Shown piece by piece: positions 35,338-45,454 of a stretch of 64,000 nt of DNA (position 1 is its first letter; every line of letters begins with the position of its first letter). Source of the DNA: Candidatus Paraprochloron terpiosi LD05 (GTDB taxonomy: Bacteria > Cyanobacteriota > Cyanobacteriia > Cyanobacteriales > Prochloraceae); NCBI GenBank assembly GCA_018141785.1, contig CP073341.1, forward strand, positions 62,001-126,000, in the 5' to 3' direction. A model generated the notes under the pieces. The model worked only from the letters and a program-made list of their open reading frames with translations. It was not told the origin of the DNA and ran no database searches. A program made the position numbers and the translations under genes.

Positions 35338-36731
35338 ATTGACATCCTCCCCACCCTTGCTGTCGCAGAGGGTGGGGATTCCTAAGCATCACTACTTAGG
35401 TTTCTGCTTCTTTCCCTTTCGAGAGTTTCGCAACTGCCCTTTAGAGCAAAGTCTATCAGGTCTTACGTTCGCTCCACAGACTGACACGGCGAGCCCCGCC
35501 GCCAAAATATTCTTAGCCGCATTGATGTCACGGTCATGGGTTGTCTTGCATTGTGGACACTCCCATTCTCGGATATTCAATGGCAACTTGTCTAATATAA
35601 AGCCACAGTTTCCACACCTTTTACTTGATGGAAAGAAGCGGTCAATTTTGATTAATTCTCGCCCGTACCATTCACTCTTGTACTGGAGTTGCCGCACGAA
35701 TTCCCCCAACTCGCATCGCTAATACTACGAGCTAAGGAGCGGTTTTTGACCATGTTCCTGACGGCTAAATCCTCTACCACTATCGTTTGGTTTTCACGAA
35801 TCAGATTGGTAGTTAACTTGTGGAGAAAATCTCTCCTGGCATCTGCAATCTTTGCGTGTGCCTTCGCTACTTTGAGTCTAGCCCTCCGCCTATTATTTGA
35901 CTTTAATTTCTTCCTGGACAAACTCTTTTGGGCGGCTTTGAGTCTTTTGAATTTCTGGTTAAAATGGCGTGGATTAGCAATTTTCTCTCCATTGCTAGTG
36001 GTAACCAAAATACTCAAACCCATATCTAGCCCCACTTTATTTTGACTGGGAGGCAAGTGCACTTACAGTAGAGTCGTCTACTAAGAAGGTTACAAACCAT
36101 CTATTAGATGGTTCTAACTTGAGAGTAACGGTAGTTGGAACACATCCCTGGGGAATAGGGCGACTCCACACAATATTGAGTGGATTTTTGGTCTTAGCTA
36201 ATTTGAGCTGTCCGTTTGCCCATTTGAAGGCAGAACGGGTAAACTCTGCACTCCCACCATTGCTTTTCTTTTTAAACCTGGGATACCGACTACGGTTTGC
36301 CCAAAAGTTAGCAAAAGCTTTTTGTAGATGCCTCAGAGCCTGCTGGAGAGCAACGCTACTCACCTCATTCAGGAATTTTAAACCTTCTTGTTTTTTCCAT
36401 TGGGTTAGCATAGAGGATGTTTGGGTGTAACCTATCCGCTCCTTCCTTTCATACCACCCCTCAGTTCTGGCTGCCAGCGCTTTGTTGTATACCAATCGGG
36501 TACAGCCCAAGGTGCGGCGTAAGAGTTGCTCTTGCTCTGCATCCGGGTAGAATCTGTACCGATAGGCGCGTTGTACCATCTCTTTAGGGTGTTTTGAAGT
36601 ACTTTTACATATTAGCGCGTATTTTGTGAGAAGTCAAGGGGAAGTTTAAAATAATGGCGCGCTATCCCTCCCCACCCCGTAAAACGCTTTCATATCGCGT
36701 TTTACTGAGGGTGGGGTCTCCCGCGCGTTTG
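35338..36731 (-). mobile_element. tnpB-only IS200/IS605-type element 1
   Basis: It sits in a TPR codon run: left flank GCCCGCTTAC and right flank GATAACCGGGG, so the unit GCTTAC|TATAACCGG was opened. On the reverse strand it ends with a hairpin, GGAATCCCCACCC...GGGTGGGGAGGATGTCAA, the same right-end style as element 2. No tnpA is present. Confidence 0.75.
35392..36579 (-). pseudogene. tnpB: TnpB (RuvC-like nuclease), two frameshifts
   Basis: The start VQRAYRYRFYPDAEQEQLLR and LGCTRLVYNKALAART are the classical TnpB N-terminus. After a shift near 36050 comes KVGLDMGLSILVTTS (first RuvC Asp) and LIRENQTIVVEDLAVRNMVK (Glu). After another shift near 35690 comes the zinc ribbon KRCGNCGFIL...CPQCKTTHDRDINAAKNI (third Asp). 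Every catalytic motif is present, but two frame breaks stop translation of one protein. Confidence 0.85.
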
Positions 36732-36861
36732 ATAACCGGGGTTTAGCTCGCTATGGGTTAAAAGACTATGAGGGGGCGATTGAGGATTTTACCTGATGTC
36801 GGCAGAAGGCTCACACCATAATCTTTGATTTGGTGTGAGATGAATGACGACGCCAGGGTGT

Positions 36862-36868
36862 GGTATAA
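36862..36868 (+). promoter_or_regulatory. TATAATA -10 box of tnpB element 2
   Basis: GGTATAATAAAGGG lies about 30 bp before the ATG at 36897. It supports that ATG over the in-frame ATG at 36825 as the translation start. Confidence 0.45.
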
Positions 36869-36896
36869 TAAAGGGAGCGTTCGGGTAAAAATCCCT

Positions 36897-38114
36897 ATGA
36901 TTGTCTACGAAATGAAACTGCGCGGAACTAAAGACCAGTACCGACGGCTTGATGAAGCCATTCGTACTGGGCGTTTCATTCGTAATAGTATCATCAGAGC
37001 GTGGATTGACGGGGAAGTAAAGAGTCGCAACGAAGCATATCAATACTGCAAGATTTTAGCAGATAATCCAGAGTTTCCTTGGGTAAAGCAGTTAAATTCA
37101 CAAGCCAGGCAAGCGCACGCCGAAAGAGCATGGGCTGCAATTGAGCGATTTTTTTCGAACTGCAAAGCAAAAGTTCCTGGAAAAAAAGGTTATCCAAAGT
37201 TCAAGAAATATCAAGTTAGAGCCTCCGTTGAATATAAAATTACTGGCTGGAAATTATCTGAAGACCGTAAGTACTTGACTTTTTCAGACAACTTTAAAGC
37301 CGGCACATTTAGACTTTGGGGTAGCCGTAACCTGCATTATTATCAAGTAAAACAGATTAAACGAACACGAGTAGTTAGGAGGCATGATGGCTACTATGCC
37401 CAATTTGTAATTGACCACTCAAGAAAGGAGAATAAAGAGTTATGTAATAAACAAACCTGGCTCGACGTTGGTTTAAACTATTTCTACACAGATTCCTACG
37501 GTAATAAAGTTGATAACCCAAGATTTTTCAGACAGAGTGAACGGCGCATAAAGAAACTACAACGGCGTTTATCTCTCACCAAAAAGGGCAGCACTAACCG
37601 TTCTAAAGCTAGGAATCGGCTAGGGAGAGCGCATCTCAAGGTTTCCCGCAAACGCAACGATTGGCTATGTAAGTTAGCCCAGCGCGTCATACAGTCTAAC
37701 GACTTGGTAGCGATTGAAAACCTAACAGTGCGTAATATGGTGAAAAATCACTGTTTAGCCAAATCTATTAATGATGCAGCTTGGTATAGATTTCGGGAAT
37801 GGTTAGAGTATTTTGGAGTCATTTATGGGGTAAAGGTGATTGCCGTTGATCCCCGCTATACTTCTCAAAACTGTTCTAATTGTGGGAAAAAAGTAACCAA
37901 AACATTAAGCACTAGAACCCATAATTGTCCTCATTGCGGTTATATAGCCGGGCGAGATGAGAACGCAGCAATCAATATCCTATCTAGGGCATTAGAGAAA
38001 TCTAAAACTACCCTGGGGCACAGGGAAAGTAACGCCTCTGAAGAGAATCCCCTCTGTTCTGTAGTGGAAACACTGCAAAGTAAGGGAACTCGTCGAAAGA
38101 GGAAACTCTCATAG
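36897..38114 (+). CDS. tnpB: TnpB, intact RNA-guided RuvC-like nuclease
   Basis: From the ATG at 36897 (MIVYEMKLRGTKDQYRRLDE) the product is 405 residues. RuvC residues are in TWLDVGLNYFYTDS (Asp), VAIENLTVRNMVKN (Glu) and YIAGRDENAAINIL (Asp). The zinc ribbon is QNCSNCGKK...HNCPHCG. TnpB proteins use an RNA from the element's right end (omega RNA) to cut DNA next to a transposon-associated motif, helping the element persist. All motifs are intact and the frame is open, so it is likely functional. It is on the same strand as the host TPR gene. Confidence 0.9.
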   Translation: MIVYEMKLRGTKDQYRRLDEAIRTGRFIRNSIIRAWIDGEVKSRNEAYQYCKILADNPEFPWVKQLNSQARQAHAERAWAAIERFFSNCKAKVPGKKGYPKFKKYQVRASVEYKITGWKLSEDRKYLTFSDNFKAGTFRLWGSRNLHYYQVKQIKRTRVVRRHDGYYAQFVIDHSRKENKELCNKQTWLDVGLNYFYTDSYGNKVDNPRFFRQSERRIKKLQRRLSLTKKGSTNRSKARNRLGRAHLKVSRKRNDWLCKLAQRVIQSNDLVAIENLTVRNMVKNHCLAKSINDAAWYRFREWLEYFGVIYGVKVIAVDPRYTSQNCSNCGKKVTKTLSTRTHNCPHCGYIAGRDENAAINILSRALEKSKTTLGHRESNASEENPLCSVVETLQSKGTRRKRKLS

Positions 38115-38168
38115 CGATATGGGAATCCCCCGCTATACCCTACGGGTTAGCGGCGGGAGGATGTCACA
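38115..38168 (+). ncRNA. Predicted right-end hairpin / omega RNA scaffold end of tnpB element 2
   Basis: Downstream of tnpB lies GGGAATCCCCCGCTATACCC and GGGTTAGCGGCGGGAGGATG, which can fold as a hairpin and match the right end of element 1 (GGAATCCCC ... GGGGAGGATGTCA). By analogy with ISDra2, the omega RNA would extend through this end and take its guide from the flanking TPR sequence starting AATAATCGAGG. This is inferred from family knowledge. Confidence 0.5.
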
Positions 38169-38499
38169 ATAATCGAGGTTTTGCTCGCTATGGGTTAAAA
38201 GACTATCAGGGGGCGATTGAGGATTATAACGAAGCTATCCGTTTGGAGCCTAACTTGGCGATCGCTTACTATAACCGGGGTTTTGCTCGCTATGGGTTAA
38301 AAGACTATCAGGGGGCGATTGAGGATTTTCGGCAAGCTGCAAACCTATATCAGGAACAAGGAAACATAGAAGATTACCAAGACGCTCTCAATCGTCTCCA
38401 AGAACTAGAAAATTAGTAGTTGGGAAGAGGAATGAAACCCAACAACACCCACGGATATATGTTGGGTTTCGCTGGCGCTTAACCCAATCTACTGTACCG

Positions 38500-38564
38500 C
38501 TATTGATGGTTCCCTTTTTGTTCATTTAGAACCAGAACAGGCGCGAGTCTTTGTGCTGAAATAG
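38500..38564 (+). repeat. Copy of the last 65 bp of the GH13 gene
   Basis: It matches 34381-34445 with one difference (A to G in the TTTTTATTC/TTTTTGTTC stretch), up to and including the TAG stop. It has no promoter or start and is a footprint of a segment duplication. A GTTGGGTTTCGCTGGCGC repeat precedes it at about 38460. Confidence 0.85.
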
Positions 38565-38671
38565 GTTGATTCTGGATCCCCCTCTTAGATTGGGGGGAGC
38601 AAGTGCAGTGTCACACAACCAGTGACAAACGTCAAATTATAATAGTCTGCGCCATTAGAGCATCTAGTAAA

Positions 38672-39868
38672 CTATCCACACTGTAGCGCAAGCTCAGTGT
38701 GGGCTTTTGGTAGCCCTGGCAGAATTGAGCAAGCCAATCCAACCGAGCCTCTAGGCTGGTTTACTGCACAGCCCCATAATCGAATCATTTGTGCCCCATT
38801 TAAATCAGCGTCACACTGGTTGGAGCAGTTACCGCATTTAAACCTCTTGCCACTTCTATAAGACTTGCCTTGTACCGGATGGATAGAGAGGCATTTATGG
38901 CAAGTTTGACTCGTGTAGGCCGGAGGAATGATTAACAGTCTTACCCCTTCCCGGATGCTCTTGTATTCCAGGAACAGTCTGAGCTGATGGAAAGCCCATG
39001 AATTGAAACGCCGCCTCTCGATTTTTCTCCTGGCCTGTGTATTGATTCTCTCTCTGATGCCTGTTAGGTCTTCAATAGCGATAGAGGCTTTGAGGGCAAT
39101 TGCTTCCCGAATGATTTGAATGGAGACATTATGATTCATCCAAGTTTGAAATCTTCTCTCCCGTCCCGATAGCCGTTTCAGTATTTCCCGACATCTGCGG
39201 CGGGAAGTACGGGTGCCTTGGGATGCTTTTCTTTGGAGAGAAGCACGGACTCTAGAAAATCTGTCTCTGGTGCGGTTTAACGTCTCGCTTGACCAAGACT
39301 TGCCAGTGCTGGTTACGGCAATGTCTCTCCTCCCAAAATCCACACCTATGACGTCGTCTGTTGGCTCTACTTTGGGAGGTTCTGACTTTATCTGAACGTG
39401 CAGATAGAACTGTCCGTCTTTATGAAGGCACACCTGAGCGCTAGTAGGATTCTGACCTTTAAGTCTCTCGGCATGGTATCTGCTTACCCCCATAGGAACT
39501 TTTACCCGCTTCCCAGTAGTGCTCAGGCTAACTAGGTACCCTTTCTCAATTATCCGAAAGGTTCTGGAATCGCAATCAAAGCTGGTGGGTTTAAATCCTT
39601 TGGGCTTGCTCTTCTTCTGTTTGGCAGTTAATCTATTGGCAGCTACTCTGGCACAAGCTCTAACCACATGGTTTGCCGTCAGACCAAATCTAGCCTTTGC
39701 CTCTTTATAGCAAACAGCTTGAATGCTATTCCGGTTGGTTAATCGAGGGTTTATCGTTTCGTTAATCCAGCCACAAGCATTAGCAAACGCTACCGCCGTA
39801 TCATTCAGAGCGCGATACTGGTCATCGGTAGTGTCTAAACCAACGCACAAGGTCAGGATTTGTTCCAT
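38672..39868 (-). CDS. tnpB: TnpB, intact RuvC-like nuclease of tnpB element 3
   Basis: The start chosen is the ATG at 39868 (MEQILTLCVGLDTTDDQYRA), which fits the family; upstream in-frame ATGs would add up to 29 unusual residues. RuvC motifs are VIGVDFGRRDIAVTS (Asp), ASIAIEDLTGIRER (Glu) and NQCDADLNGAQMI (Asp). The zinc ribbon is QTCHKCLSIH...FKCGNCSNQC. It belongs to a different TnpB subgroup from the other two. The element (about 38.6-40.0 kb) separates the duplicated amylase tail from the intact TPR gene. No tnpA is adjacent. Confidence 0.88.
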   Translation of the reverse strand: MEQILTLCVGLDTTDDQYRALNDTAVAFANACGWINETINPRLTNRNSIQAVCYKEAKARFGLTANHVVRACARVAANRLTAKQKKSKPKGFKPTSFDCDSRTFRIIEKGYLVSLSTTGKRVKVPMGVSRYHAERLKGQNPTSAQVCLHKDGQFYLHVQIKSEPPKVEPTDDVIGVDFGRRDIAVTSTGKSWSSETLNRTRDRFSRVRASLQRKASQGTRTSRRRCREILKRLSGRERRFQTWMNHNVSIQIIREAIALKASIAIEDLTGIRERINTQARRKIERRRFNSWAFHQLRLFLEYKSIREGVRLLIIPPAYTSQTCHKCLSIHPVQGKSYRSGKRFKCGNCSNQCDADLNGAQMIRLWGCAVNQPRGSVGLACSILPGLPKAHTELALQCG

Positions 39869-39945
39869 AGTTGCTTCAAAACTCACTATATGAGATTCTA
39901 GCATAAAAATAAAAAGATGTGGTGCGGTTTTTCCTCCCGCCGCTG

Positions 39946-39977
39946 CCCCCGCCATTAATCAATGCCGGGAACGGGGG
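39946..39977. repeat. Palindrome P1 variant, copy 5 (upstream of tnpB element 3)
   Basis: CCCCCGCCATTAATCAATGC followed by CGGGAACGGGGG. It is the only P1 copy outside introns B and C in this window. It lies inside a larger stem (GCGGTTT...AAACCGC) that may be the left-end hairpin of the tnpB element. Confidence 0.65.
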
Positions 39978-40074
39978 CCTCCAAACCGCGTTAGGTGAAA
40001 AGGATTCTATATTTCTCGTAACATGGGGGTTAGAGTTAGGTTATATCAGATTAATGGGAGAATAAGGAGGGATC

Positions 40075-41589
40075 ATGAGCCAAAAGGCGTCTGAACTGTT
40101 TGCACAGGAATCTTTTAACCACGGTTATAAGAAGATGGAAAAAGGAGACTATGAGGGGGCGATTGAGGATTATAACGAAGCTATCCGTTTGGAGCCTAAC
40201 GATGGGCCCGCTTACTATAACCGGGGTATTGCTCGCGATGAGTTAAAAGACTATGAGGGGGCGATTGAGGATTTTAACCAAGCTATCCGTTTGGATCCTA
40301 ACTATGCTGAGGCTTACTATAATCGGGGTATTGCTCGCGATGAGTTAAAAGACTATGAGGGGGCGATTCAGGATTATAACGAAGCTATCCGTTTGGATCC
40401 TAACGATGGGCCCGTTTACTATAATCGGGGTATTGCTCGCGATGAATTAAAAGACTATGAGGGGGCGATTGAGGATTTTAACCAAGCTATCCGTTTGAAT
40501 CCTAACTATGCTGAGGCTTACTATAACCGGGGTATTGCTCGCGATAAGTTAAAAGACTATGAGGGGGCGATTGAGGATTTTAACCAAGCTATCCGTTTGG
40601 ATCCTAACTATGCTGAGGCTTACTATAATCGGGGTATTGCTCGCGATGAGTTAAAAGACTATGAGGGGGCGATTGAGGATTTTAACGAAGCTATCCGTTT
40701 GGATCCTAACGATGGGCCCGCTTACTATAACCGGGGTTTAGCTCGCCATGAGTTAAAAGACTATGAGGGGGCGATTCAGGATTTTAACGAAGCTATCCGT
40801 TTGGAGCCTAACGATGCTGAGGCTTACTATAACCGGGGTATTGCTCGCGATAAGTTAAAAGACTATGAGGGGGCGATTCAGGATTTTAACGAAGCTATCC
40901 GTTTGGAGCCTAACGATGCTGAGGCTTACTATAACCGGGGTGGTGCTCGCTATGGGTTAAAAGACTATGAGGGGGCGATTGAGGATTTTAACGAAGCTAT
41001 CCGTTTGGATCCTAACTTGGCGATCGCTTACTATAACCGAGGTGGTGCTCGCGATGAGTTAAAAGACTATGAGGGAGCGATTCAGGATTATAACGAAGCT
41101 ATCCGTTTGGAGCCTAACGATGGGCCCGCTTACTATAACCGGGGTTTAGCTCGCTATGGGTTAAAAGACTATGAGGGGGCGATTCAGGATTTTAACGAAG
41201 CTATCCGTTTGGATCCTAACTTGGCGATCGCCTACAATAACCGGGGTTTAGCTCGCTATGGGTTAAAAGACTATCAGGGGGCGATTCAGGATTTTAACGA
41301 AGCTATCCGTTTGGATCCTAACGATGGGCCCGCCTACAATAACCGGGGTAATGCTCGCGATGAGTTAAAAGACTATGAGGGAGCGATTCAGGATTATAAC
41401 CAAGCTATCCGTTTGGATCCTAACGATGGGCCCGCTTACTATAATCGGGGTTTAGCTCGCCATGAGTTAAAAGACTATCAGGGAGCGATTCAGGATTTTC
41501 GGCAAGCTGCAAACCTCTTTCTGGAACAAGGAAACATAGAGTGGTACCGAAAGTCTCTCAATTGTCTTCAAGAACTGGAAAATTGGTAG
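40075..41589 (+). CDS. TPR-repeat protein with 13 near-identical units
   Basis: After a 24-residue N-terminal part the 504-residue product consists of 13 full 34-residue TPRs of the type DYEGAIEDYNEAIRLEPNDG then PAYYNRGIARDELK, plus a closing half unit ending QELENW. The DNA repeats with a 102-bp period and high identity, so unit number may change by recombination. No signal peptide or kinase domain is present. The start context (GAGAATAAGGAGGGATCATG) matches the decayed kinase-TPR gene at 34560, of which it is a paralogue lacking the kinase part. It probably acts as a protein-binding scaffold. Confidence 0.88.
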   Translation: MSQKASELFAQESFNHGYKKMEKGDYEGAIEDYNEAIRLEPNDGPAYYNRGIARDELKDYEGAIEDFNQAIRLDPNYAEAYYNRGIARDELKDYEGAIQDYNEAIRLDPNDGPVYYNRGIARDELKDYEGAIEDFNQAIRLNPNYAEAYYNRGIARDKLKDYEGAIEDFNQAIRLDPNYAEAYYNRGIARDELKDYEGAIEDFNEAIRLDPNDGPAYYNRGLARHELKDYEGAIQDFNEAIRLEPNDAEAYYNRGIARDKLKDYEGAIQDFNEAIRLEPNDAEAYYNRGGARYGLKDYEGAIEDFNEAIRLDPNLAIAYYNRGGARDELKDYEGAIQDYNEAIRLEPNDGPAYYNRGLARYGLKDYEGAIQDFNEAIRLDPNLAIAYNNRGLARYGLKDYQGAIQDFNEAIRLDPNDGPAYNNRGNARDELKDYEGAIQDYNQAIRLDPNDGPAYYNRGLARHELKDYQGAIQDFRQAANLFLEQGNIEWYRKSLNCLQELENW

Positions 41590-41634
41590 ATTGGCTTGAG
41601 TAATGAAAGTCAACCCAATCTGGATGGTTGCCTT

Positions 41635-42321
41635 TTACCTCCCTTTTTTGTTCCGAAAGTAGCCCAAACCTCCTACTCCTACTAGAAAAACCATTGCTGG
41701 TAAATTACTAAACTCGAAGGGTACATCTCGAAAAGCTACTTCCCCAGCGGTTATACGTGCTCGACTACCATGATTGTTGAGAATATTTAGGTGAACATAT
41801 CTAGTTCGAACCGGGTTGAAATTAAATATCTGAACTGTTGTATTGTTAACTGTGTTTGGAAACATAGTTGCCGTCCTTGTTGCTCCTAATTTTTGTCCTA
41901 ATTGATTTAGATTATCATCATCATCGGCGTATATCTCAAACTCACGTACACCCTGAGTACCGAGACCATTCCAAAAAGCTAGATCTGAGATAAGGGCTTC
42001 CCGACCTAGGTCGAAAGTTAAGACTCCGTCTGTTATAAAGTTGCCACTAGACCACACTCCATTATTATTTACCTCTGCCACAGAGTTATGTATTACATCA
42101 CTCGTTCCCCCCCCCAAAACTGTAAGGTTTGAAAAGCTACCAACTGTTGCATAATTAGAGCTTAATAGACTTTGGTTAATTAAATTAGTAAGTGGAAAAC
42201 TTGATGCAGTATCGTCATCAAACCTTACAGAGATTGGCTGTAGAATTCCATCAACAGCATGGGCGGGGGAGTGTAAAGATGCAGCCACAAGAATGGCTGT
42301 AGAGAATATTAGTTTTTTCAT
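41635..42321 (-). CDS. Secreted surface protein with PFEFS-type C-terminal sorting signal
   Basis: The start chosen is the ATG at 42321 (MKKLIFSTAILVAASLHSPA, then HA), a clear signal peptide. The mature part begins VDGILQPISV, has a discoidin-like pattern (GVLTFDLGREALISDLAFWN, GVREFEIYADDDDN, RYVHLNILNNHGS) and ends PFEFSNLPAMVFLVGVGGLG then YFRNKKGR: motif, hydrophobic helix, basic end, as in PEP-CTERM-like signals. I believe this is the PFE-CTERM variant. Four other loci in the window carry the same tail. The function is unknown; it is probably anchored or processed at the cell surface. Confidence 0.8.
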   Translation of the reverse strand: MKKLIFSTAILVAASLHSPAHAVDGILQPISVRFDDDTASSFPLTNLINQSLLSSNYATVGSFSNLTVLGGGTSDVIHNSVAEVNNNGVWSSGNFITDGVLTFDLGREALISDLAFWNGLGTQGVREFEIYADDDDNLNQLGQKLGATRTATMFPNTVNNTTVQIFNFNPVRTRYVHLNILNNHGSRARITAGEVAFRDVPFEFSNLPAMVFLVGVGGLGYFRNKKGR

Positions 42322-42370
42322 AGGTAATTCCAAATCAGGATAGGATATTTTTTTACGAAGTCCCTGTTAG

Positions 42371-44422
<2,052 letters not shown>

Positions 44423-44482
44423 CCGTATCGTTGTCCTGCGTTAGCAATGATTCTATCTAGATAAGTAAGAAGATAGAGCATT

Positions 44483-44532
44483 GCCCACCACAGGGATTAA
44501 TTTTAACCCTCACTGAGAGATAGTGGTGGGCT
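44483..44532. terminator. Possible ligA terminator hairpin
   Basis: GCCCACCAC at 44483 and GTGGTGGGC at about 44524 are inverted repeats about 30 bp apart, downstream of the ligA stop, followed by a T-rich stretch. The arms also match the general GGTGGGC repeat family, so a terminator role is uncertain. Confidence 0.35.
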
Positions 44533-44552
44533 TTCGTCTTGCCCTGCCAACT

Positions 44553-44714
44553 CTACTTTTTATGAGATCTGTTGCGATGTGCACCCTTTTGCCTATAATT
44601 TACAGTCAAGGTAGGATCAACTTTAGGTAAATCGTTCTTGGGCTTTGAGGAATGGGAAGATTGGTTTTGGTTCTGTCCCTGGTTCTGACTCTGGTTCGGT
44701 GATTTATCTGGCAT
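44553..44714 (-). CDS. Small Asn/Gln-rich basic protein, hypothetical
   Basis: A 53-residue frame reads MPDKSPNQSQNQGQNQNQSS and ends VNYRQKGAHRNRSHKK. It is rich in Gln, Asn, Ser and basic residues and is probably unstructured. There is no recognisable family. It is divergent from the membrane-protein gene at 44734 with 19 bp between the start codons, so promoters would overlap. It may or may not be expressed. Confidence 0.4.
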   Translation of the reverse strand: MPDKSPNQSQNQGQNQNQSSHSSKPKNDLPKVDPTLTVNYRQKGAHRNRSHKK

Positions 44715-44733
44715 TTCTAATAACCTTAGTACA

Positions 44734-45234
44734 ATGACAAACGTTAAACTTACTTACGAGTATACTCTAAACTCAATAAAAGTGGTAGACGAAAATATCG
44801 ATAAGATAAACACAAAATTAGCCGTGGTTCTTACTGTCAGTGGCGTATTGGTGAATTTTGGCAAAGATTTACCTGGTTATTCTATTCCGAGCGGTTCTGA
44901 CTATCCTTGTCTAAGTTGTTATCTATTGAAGTTGATAGCTTATATTTTCATTATCATTGCTATTGCAACTGGATTGTGGGGACTATCACCTGTAACTGGT
45001 GGTAAAATTGTGTTGCCAGAACAGTTGCTTAAAGATAAATGGAATCTGGCTAATGAAGAGGACTACATGACTGCTTTAATGAAATATCTGGAGAAAGAGA
45101 CTCTATTGGTATTAATAAAAATTAGAGTTATAAAAGCTAGTAGATTAAATTGGGCGATACGCGCACTAGCAACATCTGTTATACTATTCTGTCTGGATGA
45201 AATCTTAGCAATTTCAATTCCAGTACTTGGATAG
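44734..45234 (+). CDS. Small membrane protein, 3 TM segments, possibly a PycTM/SLATT-like effector
   Basis: The 166-residue product starts YEYTLNSIKVVDENIDKINT then KLAVVLTVSGVLVNFG (TM1), followed by LLKLIAYIFIIIAIATGLWG (TM2), a soluble helical stretch (LANEEDYMTALMKYLEKETL) and NWAIRALATSVILFCLDEIL (TM3). An N-terminal helix with DxKI..K leading straight into a TM is reminiscent of the 2TM/3TM effectors of Pycsar or SMODS systems. No cyclase gene is adjacent, so the assignment is weak. It lies next to the Septu genes. Confidence 0.5.
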   Translation: MTNVKLTYEYTLNSIKVVDENIDKINTKLAVVLTVSGVLVNFGKDLPGYSIPSGSDYPCLSCYLLKLIAYIFIIIAIATGLWGLSPVTGGKIVLPEQLLKDKWNLANEEDYMTALMKYLEKETLLVLIKIRVIKASRLNWAIRALATSVILFCLDEILAISIPVLG

Positions 45235-45246
45235 TTCTAACTTTGT

Positions 45247-45451
45247 GTCTCTGGGCCTCTGGGTGAAACCTTAAACTTGCGGCTCCACTTTCCGTTCTGG
45301 TACTTCTGGAGAACGCTGAATATGCTCAAACTGATAGCCTTGTTTTCCTAATTCTCCCACGAAATTGTTTGGATCGCTCCCTTTAACTTCTCCCTTTTTC
45401 TCACGTCGAATTTTTTTCAGTTTCGCTTTTTTACCCATGGACTTTACCTCA
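45247..45451. repeat. 205-bp direct repeat, left copy (flanks Septu)
   Basis: It matches 47560-47764 with two differences seen (CTTTCCG/CTTTTCG and ACTTCTGG/ACATCTGG). It begins at GTCTCTGGGCCTCTGGGTGA and ends at GGACTTTACCTCA, covering a whole 55-residue gene. Confidence 0.9.
45271..45438 (-). CDS. Small basic protein, 55 residues, copy 1
   Basis: The frame reads MGKKAKLKKIRREKKGEVKG then SDPNNFVGELGKQGYQFEHI and ends RKVEPQV. I recall similar small proteins of unknown function (GKKxKxKKxRR start, conserved FxxELxKxGY) in cyanobacteria. It differs from the copy at 47584-47751 by one residue seen (Glu for Asp in SPEVPE). The two copies bracket the Septu genes. The protein has a strongly basic N-terminus and could bind nucleic acid, but this is inference. 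Confidence 0.65.
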   Translation of the reverse strand: MGKKAKLKKIRREKKGEVKGSDPNNFVGELGKQGYQFEHIQRSPEVPERKVEPQV

Positions 45452-45454
45452 TCA

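Larger units (their letters stand above)
36793..38168 (+). mobile_element. tnpB-only IS200/IS605-type element 2
   Basis: It sits in the same TPR gene: left flank GAGGATTTTAC, right flank AATAATCGAGGTTTTGCTCG. Right end: GGAATCCCCCGCTATACCC, TACGGGTTAGCGGCGGGAGG, ATGTCAC. Left and right TPR flanks do not join cleanly; 15 codons are missing between them, consistent with a 45-bp deletion between the TTTA and CTTA of one TPR unit. Confidence 0.75.
34560..38416 (+). pseudogene. Ser/Thr kinase-TPR gene, deleted, frameshifted and interrupted by two IS elements
   Basis: The start reads MSQCLNPDCLKQN, a TAG, then EEMKYCQKCGFKLLLRERYR, GIKVIGQGGFGITFLAVDED and PYCVIKQFFP. This is the zinc-ribbon plus kinase N-lobe of cyanobacterial Ser/Thr kinases. 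It jumps to the end of the kinase domain (LDKLVPLSAKKRFQSAREVL), losing about 200 residues of catalytic core. After a frameshift near 34918 comes a TM segment (LLLFSTTVLLAAQAA) and TPR units. These are cut at 35338 by one tnpB element and at 36791 by another, and resume from 38170 to the stop at 38414. Confidence 0.82.

Noticed and set aside
40147..41560. Regular 102-bp repeats that could be mistaken for a CRISPR array
   Set aside because: The period equals 34 codons, the frame is open throughout and the product is a clear TPR protein; there are no unique spacers.
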